A stretch of DNA of 64,000 nt from Tistlia consotensis USBA 355 (GTDB lineage Bacteria; Pseudomonadota; Alphaproteobacteria; Kiloniellales; DSM-21159), in NCBI RefSeq assembly GCF_900177295.1, contig NZ_FWZX01000001.1, positions 694,631 to 758,630 of the forward strand. Direction: 5' to 3'. A model generated the notes under the pieces. That model saw only the letters and a list, made by a program, of their open reading frames with translations. It was not told where the DNA came from and did not search any database. Positions within the stretch are counted from its first letter, which is position 1. Each line of letters starts with the position of its first letter. Positions 36,031 to 46,525 of this stretch are shown in pieces. A program made the position numbers and the translations under genes.

Positions 36031-37104
36031 GTGGCGACAGAGACGGAAGGCGGTCCCGGGCCGGCCCGGGACCGCCGGGCCCGGCGCATCAGGCTCGGCA
36101 TCGGGCTCACCGCCCTGGCCGGCCTGCTGGTCGCCATCGCCCTGATCGCCGGCCAGGGCGTCGCGGCGGTCACCGGGGCCGTGCTCGGCCTGGGCTGGGG
36201 GCTGCTCTGGACCAGCCTGTTCCATCTCGTCCCGATGGTCTTCTCCACACTCGGCTGGTGGGTGCTGCAGCCCTCGCCGCGGCTCGGCGGCCCGCTGCTG
36301 TTCTTCTGGACGCGCTGGATCCGCGAGGCGGTCGACGCGCTGCTGCCGCTCGGCCAGCTCGGCAGTGGCCTGGTCGGCGCCCGCATCCTGTCGCTGCACG
36401 GCGCGACGCCGCGCGACGAGAAGGGCGCGGCGATTGGCGGCACGATGGGCGGCGCGGTCGTCGACATGACCCTGGAGGGCATCACCCAGGTGCCCTTCAC
36501 CCTGCTCGGCATCGCGCTGCTGGCCGTCCGGCACGGCTACGACGAGCGGATCGGCTGGATGGTCGTCGGCGTAGGTGTCGCCGTGGTGCTGCTGGCCGGC
36601 CTGGTGCTGGCCCAGCGCGGCGGGCTGTTCGCCCTGCTGGAGCGCGGCCTGGAGCTGATCGCCCGGCGCACCGGCTGGCAGGCGCTTGGCCGGACCCAGG
36701 GCCTGCACGACGCGATCGCCCTGCTGCACCGCGACCGCCGGCGCCTGACCGCGGGCTTCCTGCTGCACAGCCTGTCCTGGCTGTTCGGCGCCGGCGAGAC
36801 CTGGCTCGCGCTCTGGTTCATGGGCCGCCCGGCCGACCTGGTCGACGCGCTGATCCTGGAGAGCCTGGGCGCCGCGGTGCGCAGCGCCGCCTTCGCGATC
36901 CCCGGCGGGCTCGGCGCCCAGGAAGGCGGCTACCTGCTGGTCGCCGGCATGCTGGGCCTGGATCCCGGCACCGGCCTCGCGCTGTCCCTGGTCAAGCGGG
37001 TCCGCGACCTGCTGCTCGGCCTGCCCGCCCTCGCCGCCTGGCAGGTCGTCGAGGGCCGCCATCTGCTGCGGCGCGGCGCCGAAACCGGCGGCCGCGACAG
37101 CTGA
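36031..37104 (+). CDS. hpnL: HpnL, hopanoid-associated flippase-like membrane protein
   Basis: 357 residues, about eight membrane helices, of the lysylphosphatidylglycerol-synthase TM/UPF0104 type. The family motif IPGGLGAQEGGY is near residue 290. Its position directly after hpnIJK, 20 nt downstream with a GTG start, marks it as HpnL. The role is not settled; movement of glycosylated hopanoids across or within the inner membrane is a reasonable inference. Confidence 0.88.
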   Translation: MATETEGGPGPARDRRARRIRLGIGLTALAGLLVAIALIAGQGVAAVTGAVLGLGWGLLWTSLFHLVPMVFSTLGWWVLQPSPRLGGPLLFFWTRWIREAVDALLPLGQLGSGLVGARILSLHGATPRDEKGAAIGGTMGGAVVDMTLEGITQVPFTLLGIALLAVRHGYDERIGWMVVGVGVAVVLLAGLVLAQRGGLFALLERGLELIARRTGWQALGRTQGLHDAIALLHRDRRRLTAGFLLHSLSWLFGAGETWLALWFMGRPADLVDALILESLGAAVRSAAFAIPGGLGAQEGGYLLVAGMLGLDPGTGLALSLVKRVRDLLLGLPALAAWQVVEGRHLLRRGAETGGRDS

Positions 37105-37145
37105 CCCCCTGGCGCCGGCCGGCCGGCTCGCCTAAACCTCACGGC

Positions 37146-37760
37146 ATGCGCCGCACCACGACCTACCTCTTCGCCCTTCTCGTCGCCGTCGTCGCGCTCG
37201 GCTACGCGGCTTGGCGCTTCTACGACGTCAACGGCGGCGCCGGCAGCGGCACCGCGGCGATCGGCGGGCCCTTCACCCTGGTCGACCAGTACGGCAAGAC
37301 GCGCACGCGCGACGACTTCGCCGGCCAGTACCGGCTGATCTACTTCGGCTACACCTTCTGCCCCGACGCCTGCCCGACCGCGCTCTGGGCAATGACCCAG
37401 GCGCTCGACCAGCTGGCGCAGAGCGATCCGGCGGTCGCCAAGCAGGTCACGCCGATCTTCATCACGATCGATCCCGCGCGCGACACGGTCGAGCACATGA
37501 AGACCTACGCCGCCAGCTTCCATCCCCGGCTGGTCGCGCTGACCGGCACGCCGCAGCAGGTCGCCCAGGCCGCCAAGGCCTACCGGGTGTTCTATCGCAA
37601 GGTCCCGCAGGAGGGCTCGGGCGACTACCTGATGGACCACAGCTCCTTCATCTTCCTGATGAGCCCGGACGGGCGCTACCTGGCCCACGCGACCCACCAG
37701 ACCTCGCCCGACGACCTGGCGAAGCTGATCGACCAGACGGTGAAGAAGAACGCGGGCTGA
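37146..37760 (+). CDS. SCO1/SenC copper chaperone-like protein
   Basis: 204 residues with an N-terminal membrane anchor (residues 6-24) and a periplasmic thioredoxin fold. Copper ligands are the CPDACP cysteines and the His of MDHSSF, as in SCO proteins that mature the CuA site of cytochrome c oxidase. No cytochrome oxidase genes are nearby; it simply follows hpnL by 41 nt. Confidence 0.92.
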   Translation: MRRTTTYLFALLVAVVALGYAAWRFYDVNGGAGSGTAAIGGPFTLVDQYGKTRTRDDFAGQYRLIYFGYTFCPDACPTALWAMTQALDQLAQSDPAVAKQVTPIFITIDPARDTVEHMKTYAASFHPRLVALTGTPQQVAQAAKAYRVFYRKVPQEGSGDYLMDHSSFIFLMSPDGRYLAHATHQTSPDDLAKLIDQTVKKNAG

Positions 37761-37790
37761 GCCGGGCCAGCTGCACGGTCGGGCCGGTCG

Positions 37791-38711
37791 TCAGGCCGGC
37801 GGCCGCGCCGGTCGCCGGTTGACCAGGAACAGGCCGCCGAGCACCAGCAGGCCGGCAAGCAGCAGGCCCGCGGTCGGGCGCTCGCCGAAAATCACCATGC
37901 CCCACAGCACGCCGGTCACGGTGACCACGTAGCCGACCTGGCTGAAGAACACCGGCCCGGACCGGCGCAGCACCTCGAAGACGACGACGTAGGCGATCGA
38001 GGAGACGGCGATCTGCAGCAGCATCGCGATCTCCGCGGCGCCGAGCCCCTGCGGGACGTAGAGCGAATCGCTGGCGAGCATGGCGATGCCGGAGGTCAGC
38101 GCCGCGCCGAACAGCATCAGCCGGGCGAGGCGCAGGGAGCCGACGCCCGGCGGCATGAAGCGGGCGGCGAAGAGGCCCTGGGCCGAGTAGCAGAGCGGCG
38201 TCAGGATGCCGAGCAGGATCCAGTCGCTCTGGTCGACCCCCGGCAGGGTCGCGCCCGGGACCAGCAGGACGAGGGCGCCGGCGAAGCCGCAGAGCAGGCC
38301 GAGCAGCCGCGGCAGCGAGCGCCGCTCCATGCCGAGCAATAGGGCGCCGACGTAGGTCGCCAGCGGCGAGAGGGTGATGACCACCGACATGGTGCCGGCC
38401 TCGAGGTGCTGGATCACCACGGTGAAGTTGACGTTCGGCAGGGTCAGCCCGACGGTGCCGGCGACTAGGCCGTAGAGCAGCAGCCCGGCGCGCGGCCGTG
38501 CCAGCTCGCCGCGCAGCAGGGCCAGAACCAGCAGCACCGAGCCGGCGCCGGCCGACTGGAAGAAGGCGTAGGCGGCCGGCGGGATGCCGTGGGTGACGGC
38601 GATCTTGCCGATCGAGAAGGTTGCACCCCAGAGCGTGCCGACGACCAGCAGCAGGACCAGCGGCAGCCAGTCCGCCGCCTTCGTCGCCCCTGCCCCGCCC
38701 GCGTCGCGCAT
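37791..38711 (-). CDS. EamA-family transporter
   Basis: 306 residues with about ten membrane helices in two EamA repeats, as in the drug/metabolite transporter superfamily. LLLVVGTLWGATFSIGKIAV opens the first repeat and PLATYVGALLLG closes it. Substrate unknown. The ATG at 38711 (MRDAGG) is chosen over an upstream start at 38846 that would add a low-complexity stretch. It converges on the SCO1 gene with 30 nt between the stops. Confidence 0.88.
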   Translation of the reverse strand: MRDAGGAGATKAADWLPLVLLLVVGTLWGATFSIGKIAVTHGIPPAAYAFFQSAGAGSVLLVLALLRGELARPRAGLLLYGLVAGTVGLTLPNVNFTVVIQHLEAGTMSVVITLSPLATYVGALLLGMERRSLPRLLGLLCGFAGALVLLVPGATLPGVDQSDWILLGILTPLCYSAQGLFAARFMPPGVGSLRLARLMLFGAALTSGIAMLASDSLYVPQGLGAAEIAMLLQIAVSSIAYVVVFEVLRRSGPVFFSQVGYVVTVTGVLWGMVIFGERPTAGLLLAGLLVLGGLFLVNRRPARPPA

Positions 38712-38835
38712 GGCGCTCCTATAGCCGCGCGGGCGGCGCCGTGGCGAGCCTTGCCGGCGCGACAGGGCGCTGATAGAGCAGGAGCATCGGGGTCGCGGCG
38801 CCAGGGGGCTGGCGCGGGGGGGGAGAGTCCGCGGG

Positions 38836-39741
38836 ATGGCCGTCAACGTCCTGTTCCTGCTCGTGCTGTCGGTCTGCTGGTCGGTCGGCTACCTGTTCAT
38901 CGCCGACTCGGACCATGGCCTGCCGCCGCTCGCCGGCACGGCCGTCATGTGCAGCCTGGCGGCGGTCTTCCTGCTCGCCGCCGTCGCGGCGCTGCGCCGG
39001 CCGCTGCTGGCGACCCTGAGGCAGCGGCCGCTGGCGCTCGCCGCCATGGGCCTCTCGGCGATCGCCCTGCCGCAGCTCTCCGACGTCTACGGCCAGACCG
39101 AGATGGGCCCCGACGTGGCGGCGCTGGTCGGCACGGTCGTGCCGGTCTTCACCTTCCTCCTGACCGCCTTCGTGCTGCGCAGCCGCCCCTACAGCAACCG
39201 CCGCGGCCTCGGCGTCGCGACCGCGCTCGGCGGCCTCGCGATCTTCCTGCTGTGGGACGGCGTCGACGGCGCGCTCAGCAGCGTGCGGGGCGCCATGATC
39301 ATGGCCTCGGGCGGCCTGGTCTTCGCGATCAACGGCGTCGTCACCGAGCGCATCACCCGGACGCTCGATCCCCTGGCGGTCGGCGCCTGGGCGGTCGCCT
39401 TCGGCGCGCTCTGGATGATCGCGCTGGCGCTCGGCATCGAGGGTCCGCCGGAGAGCCTGCCCTCGCAGCTGGCGCTGCTCGGCGCGGTCGGCGACGGCCT
39501 GGTCTCGATCGGCTTCGCCTTCCTGCTCTACTACCTGCTGCTCGGCCGCGCCGGCGCCGACTTCGCCGCGCTCTACGCCTACATCGTGCCGATGCTCGGC
39601 GTGCTGCTGGCGGTGGTCGCCGGTGACAAGGCGCCGAGCGCCGGCCACCTGCTCGGCCTCGCCGTGGTCATGCTCGGGGTCTGGCTGCTGGTCGGCGGCC
39701 GCAGGCCGACGCCGCAACGGCGGGCGGCGGCAGCCGAGTAG
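38836..39741 (+). CDS. EamA-family transporter
   Basis: 301 residues and about ten membrane helices (NVLFLLVLSVCWSVGYLFIA first). A second DMT-type exporter, divergent from the other across 124 nt. The two are not close copies: N-termini and loop lengths differ. It converges on ugpC with 18 nt between the stops. Substrate unknown. Confidence 0.87.
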   Translation: MAVNVLFLLVLSVCWSVGYLFIADSDHGLPPLAGTAVMCSLAAVFLLAAVAALRRPLLATLRQRPLALAAMGLSAIALPQLSDVYGQTEMGPDVAALVGTVVPVFTFLLTAFVLRSRPYSNRRGLGVATALGGLAIFLLWDGVDGALSSVRGAMIMASGGLVFAINGVVTERITRTLDPLAVGAWAVAFGALWMIALALGIEGPPESLPSQLALLGAVGDGLVSIGFAFLLYYLLLGRAGADFAALYAYIVPMLGVLLAVVAGDKAPSAGHLLGLAVVMLGVWLLVGGRRPTPQRRAAAAE

Positions 39742-39759
39742 CCGGCCCGGCCGCCCGTC

Positions 39760-40887
<1,128 letters not shown>

Positions 40888-40898
40888 CGCTCGCTTTC

Positions 40899-41747
40899 CT
40901 ATTTCTCGGTCTCGACGAGGCCCTTGACGAACAGGCCCTGCATGAGGACGACGACCGCCACCGGCGGCAGCATGGCCAGCACCGCGGTCGCCATGACCAG
41001 ATGCCACTGGGGCTCCGCGTCGGCCACGGTGACCATGCGCTGGATGCCCATGACGATCGTGTAGAAGGACTCGTCGGTGGTGACGAGCAGCGGCCAGAGG
41101 TACTGCACCCAGCCGTAGATGAAGAGGATCACGAAGAGCGCCGCGACGTTGGTGCGGCTGAGCGGCAGCAGGATGTCGAGGAAGAAGCGCAGCGGGCCCG
41201 CGCCGTCGACCCGCGCCGCCTCGGTCAGCTCGTCGGGCACCGTCAGGAAGAACTGCCGGAACAGGAAGGTCGCCGTCGCGCTGGCGATCAGCGGCACCGA
41301 CAGGCCGGCGTAGGAGTTCAGCATCCCCAGGTCCGAGACGACCTCGAAGGTCGGCAGGATGCGCACCTCGACCGGCAGCATCAGGGTCACGAAGATCAGC
41401 CAGAAGCAGAGCATCCGGAAGGGGAAGCGGAAGTAGACGATGGCGTAGGCCGAGATGATCGAGATCGCGATCTTGCCGACCGCGATCGACAGCGCCATGA
41501 CCAGCGAGTTCCACATCATCAGGCCGACCGGCACGCCGCCCGAGGCGGAGAGGCCGCTGCCCAGCACGGTGCGGTAGTTCTCGAACAGCCGGTCGCCGGG
41601 CAGCAGCGGGGTGACGCCGCTCAGCAGGTCGCCGCCGGCATGGGTCGAGGCGACGAAGGCGACCCAGAGCGGAAAGGCGACCAGCAGCACGCCGCAGAGC
41701 AGCACCAGGTGCGTGATCCAGGCCATCCAGGGGCGGTTCTCGACCAT
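40899..41747 (-). CDS. ugpE: sn-glycerol-3-phosphate ABC transporter permease UgpE
   Basis: 282-residue inner-membrane permease with six helices and the EAA motif [18 protein letters not shown] that docks on UgpC. It partners UgpA, whose stop lies 12 nt upstream. Confidence 0.92.
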   Translation of the reverse strand: MVENRPWMAWITHLVLLCGVLLVAFPLWVAFVASTHAGGDLLSGVTPLLPGDRLFENYRTVLGSGLSASGGVPVGLMMWNSLVMALSIAVGKIAISIISAYAIVYFRFPFRMLCFWLIFVTLMLPVEVRILPTFEVVSDLGMLNSYAGLSVPLIASATATFLFRQFFLTVPDELTEAARVDGAGPLRFFLDILLPLSRTNVAALFVILFIYGWVQYLWPLLVTTDESFYTIVMGIQRMVTVADAEPQWHLVMATAVLAMLPPVAVVVLMQGLFVKGLVETEK

Positions 41748-41759
41748 CGCCGGCGCCTC

Positions 41760-42641
41760 CTAGTACTGGACCCGCCGCTCGATGAAGCGGAACTGGATCA
41801 TGGTGAGGGAGATGACGATGACCATCAGGATCACCGACTGCGCCGCCGAGCTGCCGAGGTTCAGGCCGATGAAGCCGTCGTTGAAGACCTTGTAGACCAG
41901 GATCGTCGTCGCCTGGCCGGGGCCGCCGCTGGTCGTCGCGTGGACCACGCCGAAGGTCTCGAAGAAGGCGTAGACCATGTTGACGACCAGCAGGAAGAAG
42001 GTCGTCGGCGAGAGCAGCGGGAAGACGATGGTCCAGAAGCGCCGCGCCGGGCCGGCGCCGTCGATCGCCGCCGCCTCGATCAGCGACTTCGGGATCGCCT
42101 GCAGCCCGGCCAGGAAGAACAGGAAGTTGTAGGAGACCTGCTTCCAGGTCGAGGCGACGATGACCAGGATCAGCGCGTCGGTGCCGGAGACCGCGTGGTT
42201 CCAGTCGTAGCCGAGGCTGCGCAGGGCGTAGGCCAGGATGCCGATCGTCGGGTTGAACAGGAACCACCAGAGCACGCCAGCGACCGCCGGGGCCACGGCG
42301 TAAGGCCAGATCAGCAGGGTCTTGTACGTCGCCGCACCCTTGACCACGCGGTCGGCCATGACCGCGAAGAGCAGACCGAGCGCCATGCCCGACAGCGTCA
42401 CCGAGAGCGAGAAGACGATCGTGACGTCGAAGGAATTCAGATAGGTCGGGTCGCTGAACAGCCGCTCGAAGTTCTGCAGCCCGACGAACTTCGTCTTCAG
42501 GCCGAAGGGATCCTGGCGCAGCACCGAGTAGTAGAGCGCCTGGCTGGCCGGCCAGAGGAAGAAGACGAAGGTGATCGCCAGCTGCGGCAGCACCAGCAGG
42601 TACGGCAGCAGCGGGTGCCGGAAGGTGACGCGCTTGTGCAT
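41760..42641 (-). CDS. ugpA: sn-glycerol-3-phosphate ABC transporter permease UgpA
   Basis: 293-residue permease, six helices, EAA motif [19 protein letters not shown]. The N-terminal helix ([20 protein letters not shown]) and length are standard for UgpA. A 107-nt gap with a strong stem-loop separates it from ugpB. Confidence 0.92.
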   Translation of the reverse strand: MHKRVTFRHPLLPYLLVLPQLAITFVFFLWPASQALYYSVLRQDPFGLKTKFVGLQNFERLFSDPTYLNSFDVTIVFSLSVTLSGMALGLLFAVMADRVVKGAATYKTLLIWPYAVAPAVAGVLWWFLFNPTIGILAYALRSLGYDWNHAVSGTDALILVIVASTWKQVSYNFLFFLAGLQAIPKSLIEAAAIDGAGPARRFWTIVFPLLSPTTFFLLVVNMVYAFFETFGVVHATTSGGPGQATTILVYKVFNDGFIGLNLGSSAAQSVILMVIVISLTMIQFRFIERRVQY

Positions 42642-42691
42642 CGGACCGTCGGGTGCGTGCGGGAAGGGATCGGGGCGGGAGCGACGGCGGC

Positions 42692-42716
42692 GCCGCCCGC
42701 CGTGACGGCGGGCGGC
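42692..42716 (-). other. Intercistronic stem-loop between ugpB and ugpA
   Basis: Perfect 11-bp stem GCCGCCCGCCG/CGGCGGGCGGC with a TGA loop. There is no T-run, so a role in protecting the ugpB 3' end and raising binding-protein levels over the permeases is more likely than termination, as known for other binding-protein operons. Confidence 0.6.
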
Positions 42717-42748
42717 ACGCGACCGTCGCTAGCCCCGGGGCCGGCCGA

Positions 42749-44071
42749 TCAGGAGTTGTCGGCTTCGAACTGGCGCAGCAGCTCGTTGCCGCGCTTGACC
42801 GCGTCGTCGAGCCCCTGCTTGGCCGACTTCTTGCCGGCCCAGATGTTCTCCAGCTCCTCGTTGATGATGTCGCGGATCTGGACGAAGTTGCCGAAGCGCA
42901 GGCCCTTCGAGTTCTCGGTCGGCTTGTTGAGCGTGATCTGCTTCACGGCGACGTCGGTGCCGGGGTTCTTCTCGTAGAAGCCCTGCTTCTTGGTCAGCTC
43001 GTAGGCCGCCTGGGTGATCGGCAGGTAGCCGGAGAACTGGTGCCAGTCGGCCTGGACCTCGGGCGAGGAGAGGTAGTTGAAGAAGGCCGCGACGCCCTTG
43101 TACTCCGCCTTGTCGTGGCCCTGCAGGACCCAGAGGGTGGCACCGCCGATGATCGAGTTCTGCGGCGCGCCCTTGACGTCGTCGTAGTAGGGCAGCATGC
43201 CGACGCCGAACGCGAACTTGGCATTGCCCTTGACGCCGGCGTAGGAGCCCGACGAGTTCATGTACATGGCGCACTCGCCCGAATAGAACAGCGGCGCCGA
43301 GTCGGAGCGGCGGCCGCCGTACTTGAAGATGCCGTCCTTCTGCCAGGCGGCCATGTCGCCGATGTGGCGGACGTCGAGCGGCGAGTTGATCGTCAGCTGG
43401 GTGTCGAGGCCGCCGAAGCCGTTCGACTTGGTGCCGATCGGGATGTTGTGCCAGGCGCTGAAGTTCTCGATCTGCACCCAGGACTGCCAGCCGGTGGTGA
43501 AGCCGCAGGTCGCGGCGCCGCTGTCGATGATCTTCTTCGAGTCGGCGGCCAGCTCCTGCCAGGTCTTCGGCGGGCTGTTCGGGTCGAGACCGGCCTTCTC
43601 GAAGGCGTCCTTGTTGTAATAGAGCACCGGGGTCGAGGAGTTGAACGGCATCGACAGCATGTTGCCGTCGGTGTCGGTGTAGTAGCCGACCACGGCGGGC
43701 AGGAAGGCGTTCGGATCCCACTTCAGGCCGCTGTCGTTCATCAGCTTGTAGACGGGATAGACCGCGCCCTTGGCGGCCATCATGGTCGCCGTGCCGACCT
43801 CGAAGACCTGGACGATGTCGGGCTGCTGGCCGGCCCGGAACGCGGCGATGGCCGCGGTCATGGTCTCGGTGTAGTTGCCCTTGTAGATCGCCTTGAGCTC
43901 GTACTGGTCCTGGCTCTTGTTGAAGTTGGCCGCGATCTCCTCGACCTTCTTGCCGAGCTCGCCGCCCATGGCGTGCCACCAGGTGATCTCGGTCTTGGCC
44001 TGGGCCGAGGCGGCCAGGCCGGTCATCGCGACGGCGGCGACGGCCGCCAGCAACGTGTGTCGGAGCGACAT
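42749..44071 (-). CDS. ugpB: sn-glycerol-3-phosphate periplasmic binding protein
   Basis: 440 residues. Sec signal peptide with likely cleavage after AQA at residue 25 ([20 protein letters not shown]), then the family pattern [31 protein letters not shown] and [15 protein letters not shown]. It captures glycerol-3-phosphate or glycerophosphodiesters for UgpAEC. The ATG at 44071 has an AGGGAGA ribosome site. A Pho-box-like site lies about 110 nt upstream. Confidence 0.94.
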   Translation of the reverse strand: MSLRHTLLAAVAAVAMTGLAASAQAKTEITWWHAMGGELGKKVEEIAANFNKSQDQYELKAIYKGNYTETMTAAIAAFRAGQQPDIVQVFEVGTATMMAAKGAVYPVYKLMNDSGLKWDPNAFLPAVVGYYTDTDGNMLSMPFNSSTPVLYYNKDAFEKAGLDPNSPPKTWQELAADSKKIIDSGAATCGFTTGWQSWVQIENFSAWHNIPIGTKSNGFGGLDTQLTINSPLDVRHIGDMAAWQKDGIFKYGGRRSDSAPLFYSGECAMYMNSSGSYAGVKGNAKFAFGVGMLPYYDDVKGAPQNSIIGGATLWVLQGHDKAEYKGVAAFFNYLSSPEVQADWHQFSGYLPITQAAYELTKKQGFYEKNPGTDVAVKQITLNKPTENSKGLRFGNFVQIRDIINEELENIWAGKKSAKQGLDDAVKRGNELLRQFEADNS

Positions 44072-44180
44072 CTGAAGTCTCCCTGTCGTTTCCCCGCGGG
44101 ACGGTCGGGCAGGTCTTGCCGGTCGCCGGACGCGACTGGCTTGCCGCCTCTGTAAGGGCCGTCCGCAACGGCTATCTTGC

Positions 44181-44204
44181 ACTTATATGATGCTTTTGTG
44201 ACAG
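44181..44204 (-). promoter_or_regulatory. Pho-box-like PhoB site upstream of ugpB
   Basis: On the minus strand the sequence reads CTGTCAC-AAAA-GCATCAT followed by ATAAGT. The first half-site matches the PhoB consensus CTGTCAT at six of seven positions; the second keeps TCAT, and the 4-nt AT spacer gives the usual 11-bp period. ugp genes are PhoB-controlled in E. coli and rhizobia, so induction under phosphate starvation is expected. Confidence 0.6.
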
Positions 44205-44351
44205 ACCCTTTTCCGGGGTGGCTCTTTCCGGTCCCGGCACGCGCCGGGTGTGCGGACGCCGGTCGCCGGGCTTGCGCAAGGAACGGATAGTCGCGACCTT
44301 CCCAGGGCGGCAGGATCCGCCCTGCACTGGACAGAGAGCGGAGTAGCGACG

Positions 44352-45368
44352 ATGGACGCAGGCTTGTTGACCCCAGAGCCCATAGACCGGGACAGCCGCG
44401 ATTCGCGGCGGCACGACGCGAGCGAGCGGCGCGGCCCGGCCCAGGTCCGCCCGGCCCAGGCCCGCCCCGTCGAGGCGCGGCCGGTCGGGACGCGACCGGC
44501 CGAGGCGAAGCCGGCCCAGCACCGGCGCGCCTCGACCCGCCAGGTCGCCGCGGTCGAGGAGGCCTGCCGCCTGCTCGACGACCCCGAGAGCGAGCGGCTG
44601 ACCCTGGCCGAGCTGGCCGAGCGCGTCGCGCTCAGCCCCTGGCACCTGCAGCGGCTGTTCAAGAAGCTGCTCGGCGTCAGCCCGCGCGAGTACGCCGAGG
44701 CGCGGCGCAGCGCGCGCTTCCGGGCCGAGCTGCGCGAGCACGGCCGGGTCGCCGAGGCGACCTACGGTGCCGGCTACGGCTCCTCCTCGCGGGTCTACGA
44801 GGACTGCGCCCGGCGCCTCGGCATGACGCCGGCGACCTACGCCAAGGGCGGCAACGGCGCGCGCATCGTCTATGCCGTGACGCCCTCGCCGCTCGGCCGG
44901 CTGCTGGTCGCGGCGACCGCCAAGGGGCTCTGCTTCCTGGCGCTCGGCGAGGACGAGCGGCGGCTGGTCGCCGAGCTGAAGGCGGAGTTCCCCTCGGCCG
45001 CCTCGATCGAGCACGACGAGCTGTCGATCAAGCCGTCGGTCGAGGCGGTGCTGGCCTTCATCGCCGGCGAGACGCCGCACCTAGACCTGCCGCTCGACGT
45101 CCGGGCCACCGCCTTCCAGCGCCGGGTCTGGAACGAGCTGGTCGCGATTCCCTACGGCGAGACCATGACCTACGCCGAGCTGGCCGAGCGCCTGGGCCTG
45201 CCGAAGGGCCAGCGGGCGGTGGCACGGGCCTGTGCCACCAACCCGGTCAGCCTGGTCATCCCCTGTCATCGCGTGCTGCGCGACGACGGCGCGCTCGGGG
45301 GCTTCCGATGGGGTATCGACCGCAAGGCCGGCATGCTGACCACCGAGGCCAAGGGCACCAAGGCCTAG
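44352..45368 (+). CDS. Ada-like AraC regulator fused to O6-alkylguanine-DNA methyltransferase
   Basis: 338 residues. An Arg/Pro/Ala-rich repeat region (about 20-60, with units such as QARPVEARPVGTRPAEAKP) is followed by an AraC-type HTH domain (about 60-165, TLAELAERVALSPWHLQRLF) and a C-terminal O6-methylguanine methyltransferase with the acceptor cysteine in VIPCHRVL near residue 303 and helix-turn-helix Arg in GQRAVARA. The N-terminal Ada domain that repairs methylphosphotriesters through four Cys is absent, so it cannot be switched by the classical Ada mechanism. It could still repair O6-methylguanine and bind DNA. Divergent from ugpB; followed by a bidirectional terminator. Confidence 0.87.
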   Translation: MDAGLLTPEPIDRDSRDSRRHDASERRGPAQVRPAQARPVEARPVGTRPAEAKPAQHRRASTRQVAAVEEACRLLDDPESERLTLAELAERVALSPWHLQRLFKKLLGVSPREYAEARRSARFRAELREHGRVAEATYGAGYGSSSRVYEDCARRLGMTPATYAKGGNGARIVYAVTPSPLGRLLVAATAKGLCFLALGEDERRLVAELKAEFPSAASIEHDELSIKPSVEAVLAFIAGETPHLDLPLDVRATAFQRRVWNELVAIPYGETMTYAELAERLGLPKGQRAVARACATNPVSLVIPCHRVLRDDGALGGFRWGIDRKAGMLTTEAKGTKA

Positions 45369-45395
45369 CCGCCGACCCCGACGTCCGGTGACTGG

Positions 45396-45428
45396 AAAGG
45401 GCCTCACCCCGCCGGGTGAGGCCCCTTT
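45396..45428. terminator. Bidirectional terminator between the Ada-like gene and DUF1062 gene
   Basis: AAAGGGCCTCACCC and GGGTGAGGCCCCTTT form a 14-bp stem with one bulged base and a short loop. A-run on one side and T-run on the other let it act on both converging genes. Confidence 0.85.
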
Positions 45429-45435
45429 CGATTCG

Positions 45436-46068
45436 TCACGCCGCCCCGGCGGCGGCCCGCGCGATCTCGGCGCCGTCCGGCTCGGCGGCGAGATCCAGCG
45501 TCACGCCCTGGCGGTCGCGCAGGGGCCGCCGGAGGCCCCGCTTCCCGGCCGGCTCCAGCAGCAGGCGGCCCGCGTCGTGCAGCGCGGCGACGCGTCCGCG
45601 CGGGACCCCGAGACCCTCGGCCAGGAGCCGGTCGAGACGCAGGCCGAGCGGCAGCGGAGCGACCAGCTCGATCGCCAGGATCGCGGCGCTCGCCGCGACG
45701 CCGGACCTCGGCCTCCTGGTGATCGCCACCTCGGAGCACAGCTCGACCCGCTCCGCCCGGCGCCGCAGGCCGTCGAGGTCGAAGGCGACGGCGCGCGCTT
45801 CGGCCGGGTCGTTCGCCGTCAGCGCCCGGAGCAGCCCGGGGTCGAGGCTGGCGACCGGCCGGCGCTCCAGTACCGGGCGGTTCCAGCTCTTCTGGCAGCG
45901 GGTGCAGCGGTAGACCAGCCAGGCGTCGACGCGCCGGCCGTTCGCGTTGATCCTGAACCTGCCGCTGCTTCGGAACGCCGTGACCTCGCCGCAGCGGCTG
46001 CAGGGCAGCCAGGGCTGCGGGGCGATCAGCGGCACGATGGTCCAGAGGACCGACAGCCTGTCGGACAC
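45436..46068 (-). CDS. DUF1062 family protein
   Basis: 210 residues. Two zinc-binding pairs (CSRCG near 23 and CTRC near 55) bracket SSGRFRINANGRRVDAWLVY, the recognisable core of DUF1062; WNRP follows. The C-terminal half is less conserved, with an S4-like segment (LGLRLDRLLAEGLGV, then RVAAL), which hints at RNA binding. Function unknown. The only plausible start is the GTG at 46068. Confidence 0.82.
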   Translation of the reverse strand: MSDRLSVLWTIVPLIAPQPWLPCSRCGEVTAFRSSGRFRINANGRRVDAWLVYRCTRCQKSWNRPVLERRPVASLDPGLLRALTANDPAEARAVAFDLDGLRRRAERVELCSEVAITRRPRSGVAASAAILAIELVAPLPLGLRLDRLLAEGLGVPRGRVAALHDAGRLLLEPAGKRGLRRPLRDRQGVTLDLAAEPDGAEIARAAAGAA

Positions 46069-46416
46069 GCCGAGCTTCTCCTCCCCAGGGGAGGTCCGTC
46101 AGGACGGCGTGTCGAAGCCCCTCGATCGGAGGCACGGCGTGGCGGGAAGAAGGAAGGCGATCCGGGGAATGCGCGCGCCGGGAACAGGCGCGGTCGGGCG
46201 TCGATCCAGCCAGGCCGGTCTCGACGCGCCACCCCGGCGGACGCAACTGCGCCTTGCCCGGCGGCGCGAGCGCGCGGCCGGGCGGAACGGGTGGACTGAC
46301 GAGACCGGCTAGTACGAAGGCAAGGTGCAGGCGCCCGCGGCGGATGAAGACGGCAGCGGTTCTAGCAGAAAGCGACCGGAGAGCGAAGGTCCTGAGCGCG
46401 CTGTCTCGGCGCGGCT
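46069..46416. other. Gene-free stretch, no feature recognised
   Basis: About 350 nt upstream of the DUF1062 gene. No frame has a convincing start, ribosome site or domain. Short inverted pieces such as CTCCCCAGGGGAG at 46081-46092 occur but do not form a terminator. It may hold the DUF1062 promoter and degenerate interspersed repeat sequence. Confidence 0.4.
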
Positions 46417-46448
46417 CCCTCTCCGCTCCCCTCGGGGAGGGGAGAGGG
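46417..46448. repeat. REP-like hairpin 1 downstream of gcvP
   Basis: 15-bp stem CCCTCTCCGCTCCCC/GGGGAGGGGAGAGGG with one mismatch, followed by GGGGTGAGGTGAGGTGAGG. It resembles the CTCTCCC hairpin and GGTGAGG arm of the repeats around the DUF559 gene. Confidence 0.6.
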
Positions 46449-46525
46449 TTGGGGTGAGGTGAGGTGAGGGGGCTACCCTTGCCCGACGCCTCGGCAACCG
46501 AAAGGTCGCCCCCCACCTCTCCCTG

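Noticed and set aside
37791-39741. The two EamA genes as a recent tandem duplication
   Set aside because: They are divergent, and their N-termini and helix sequences differ clearly.
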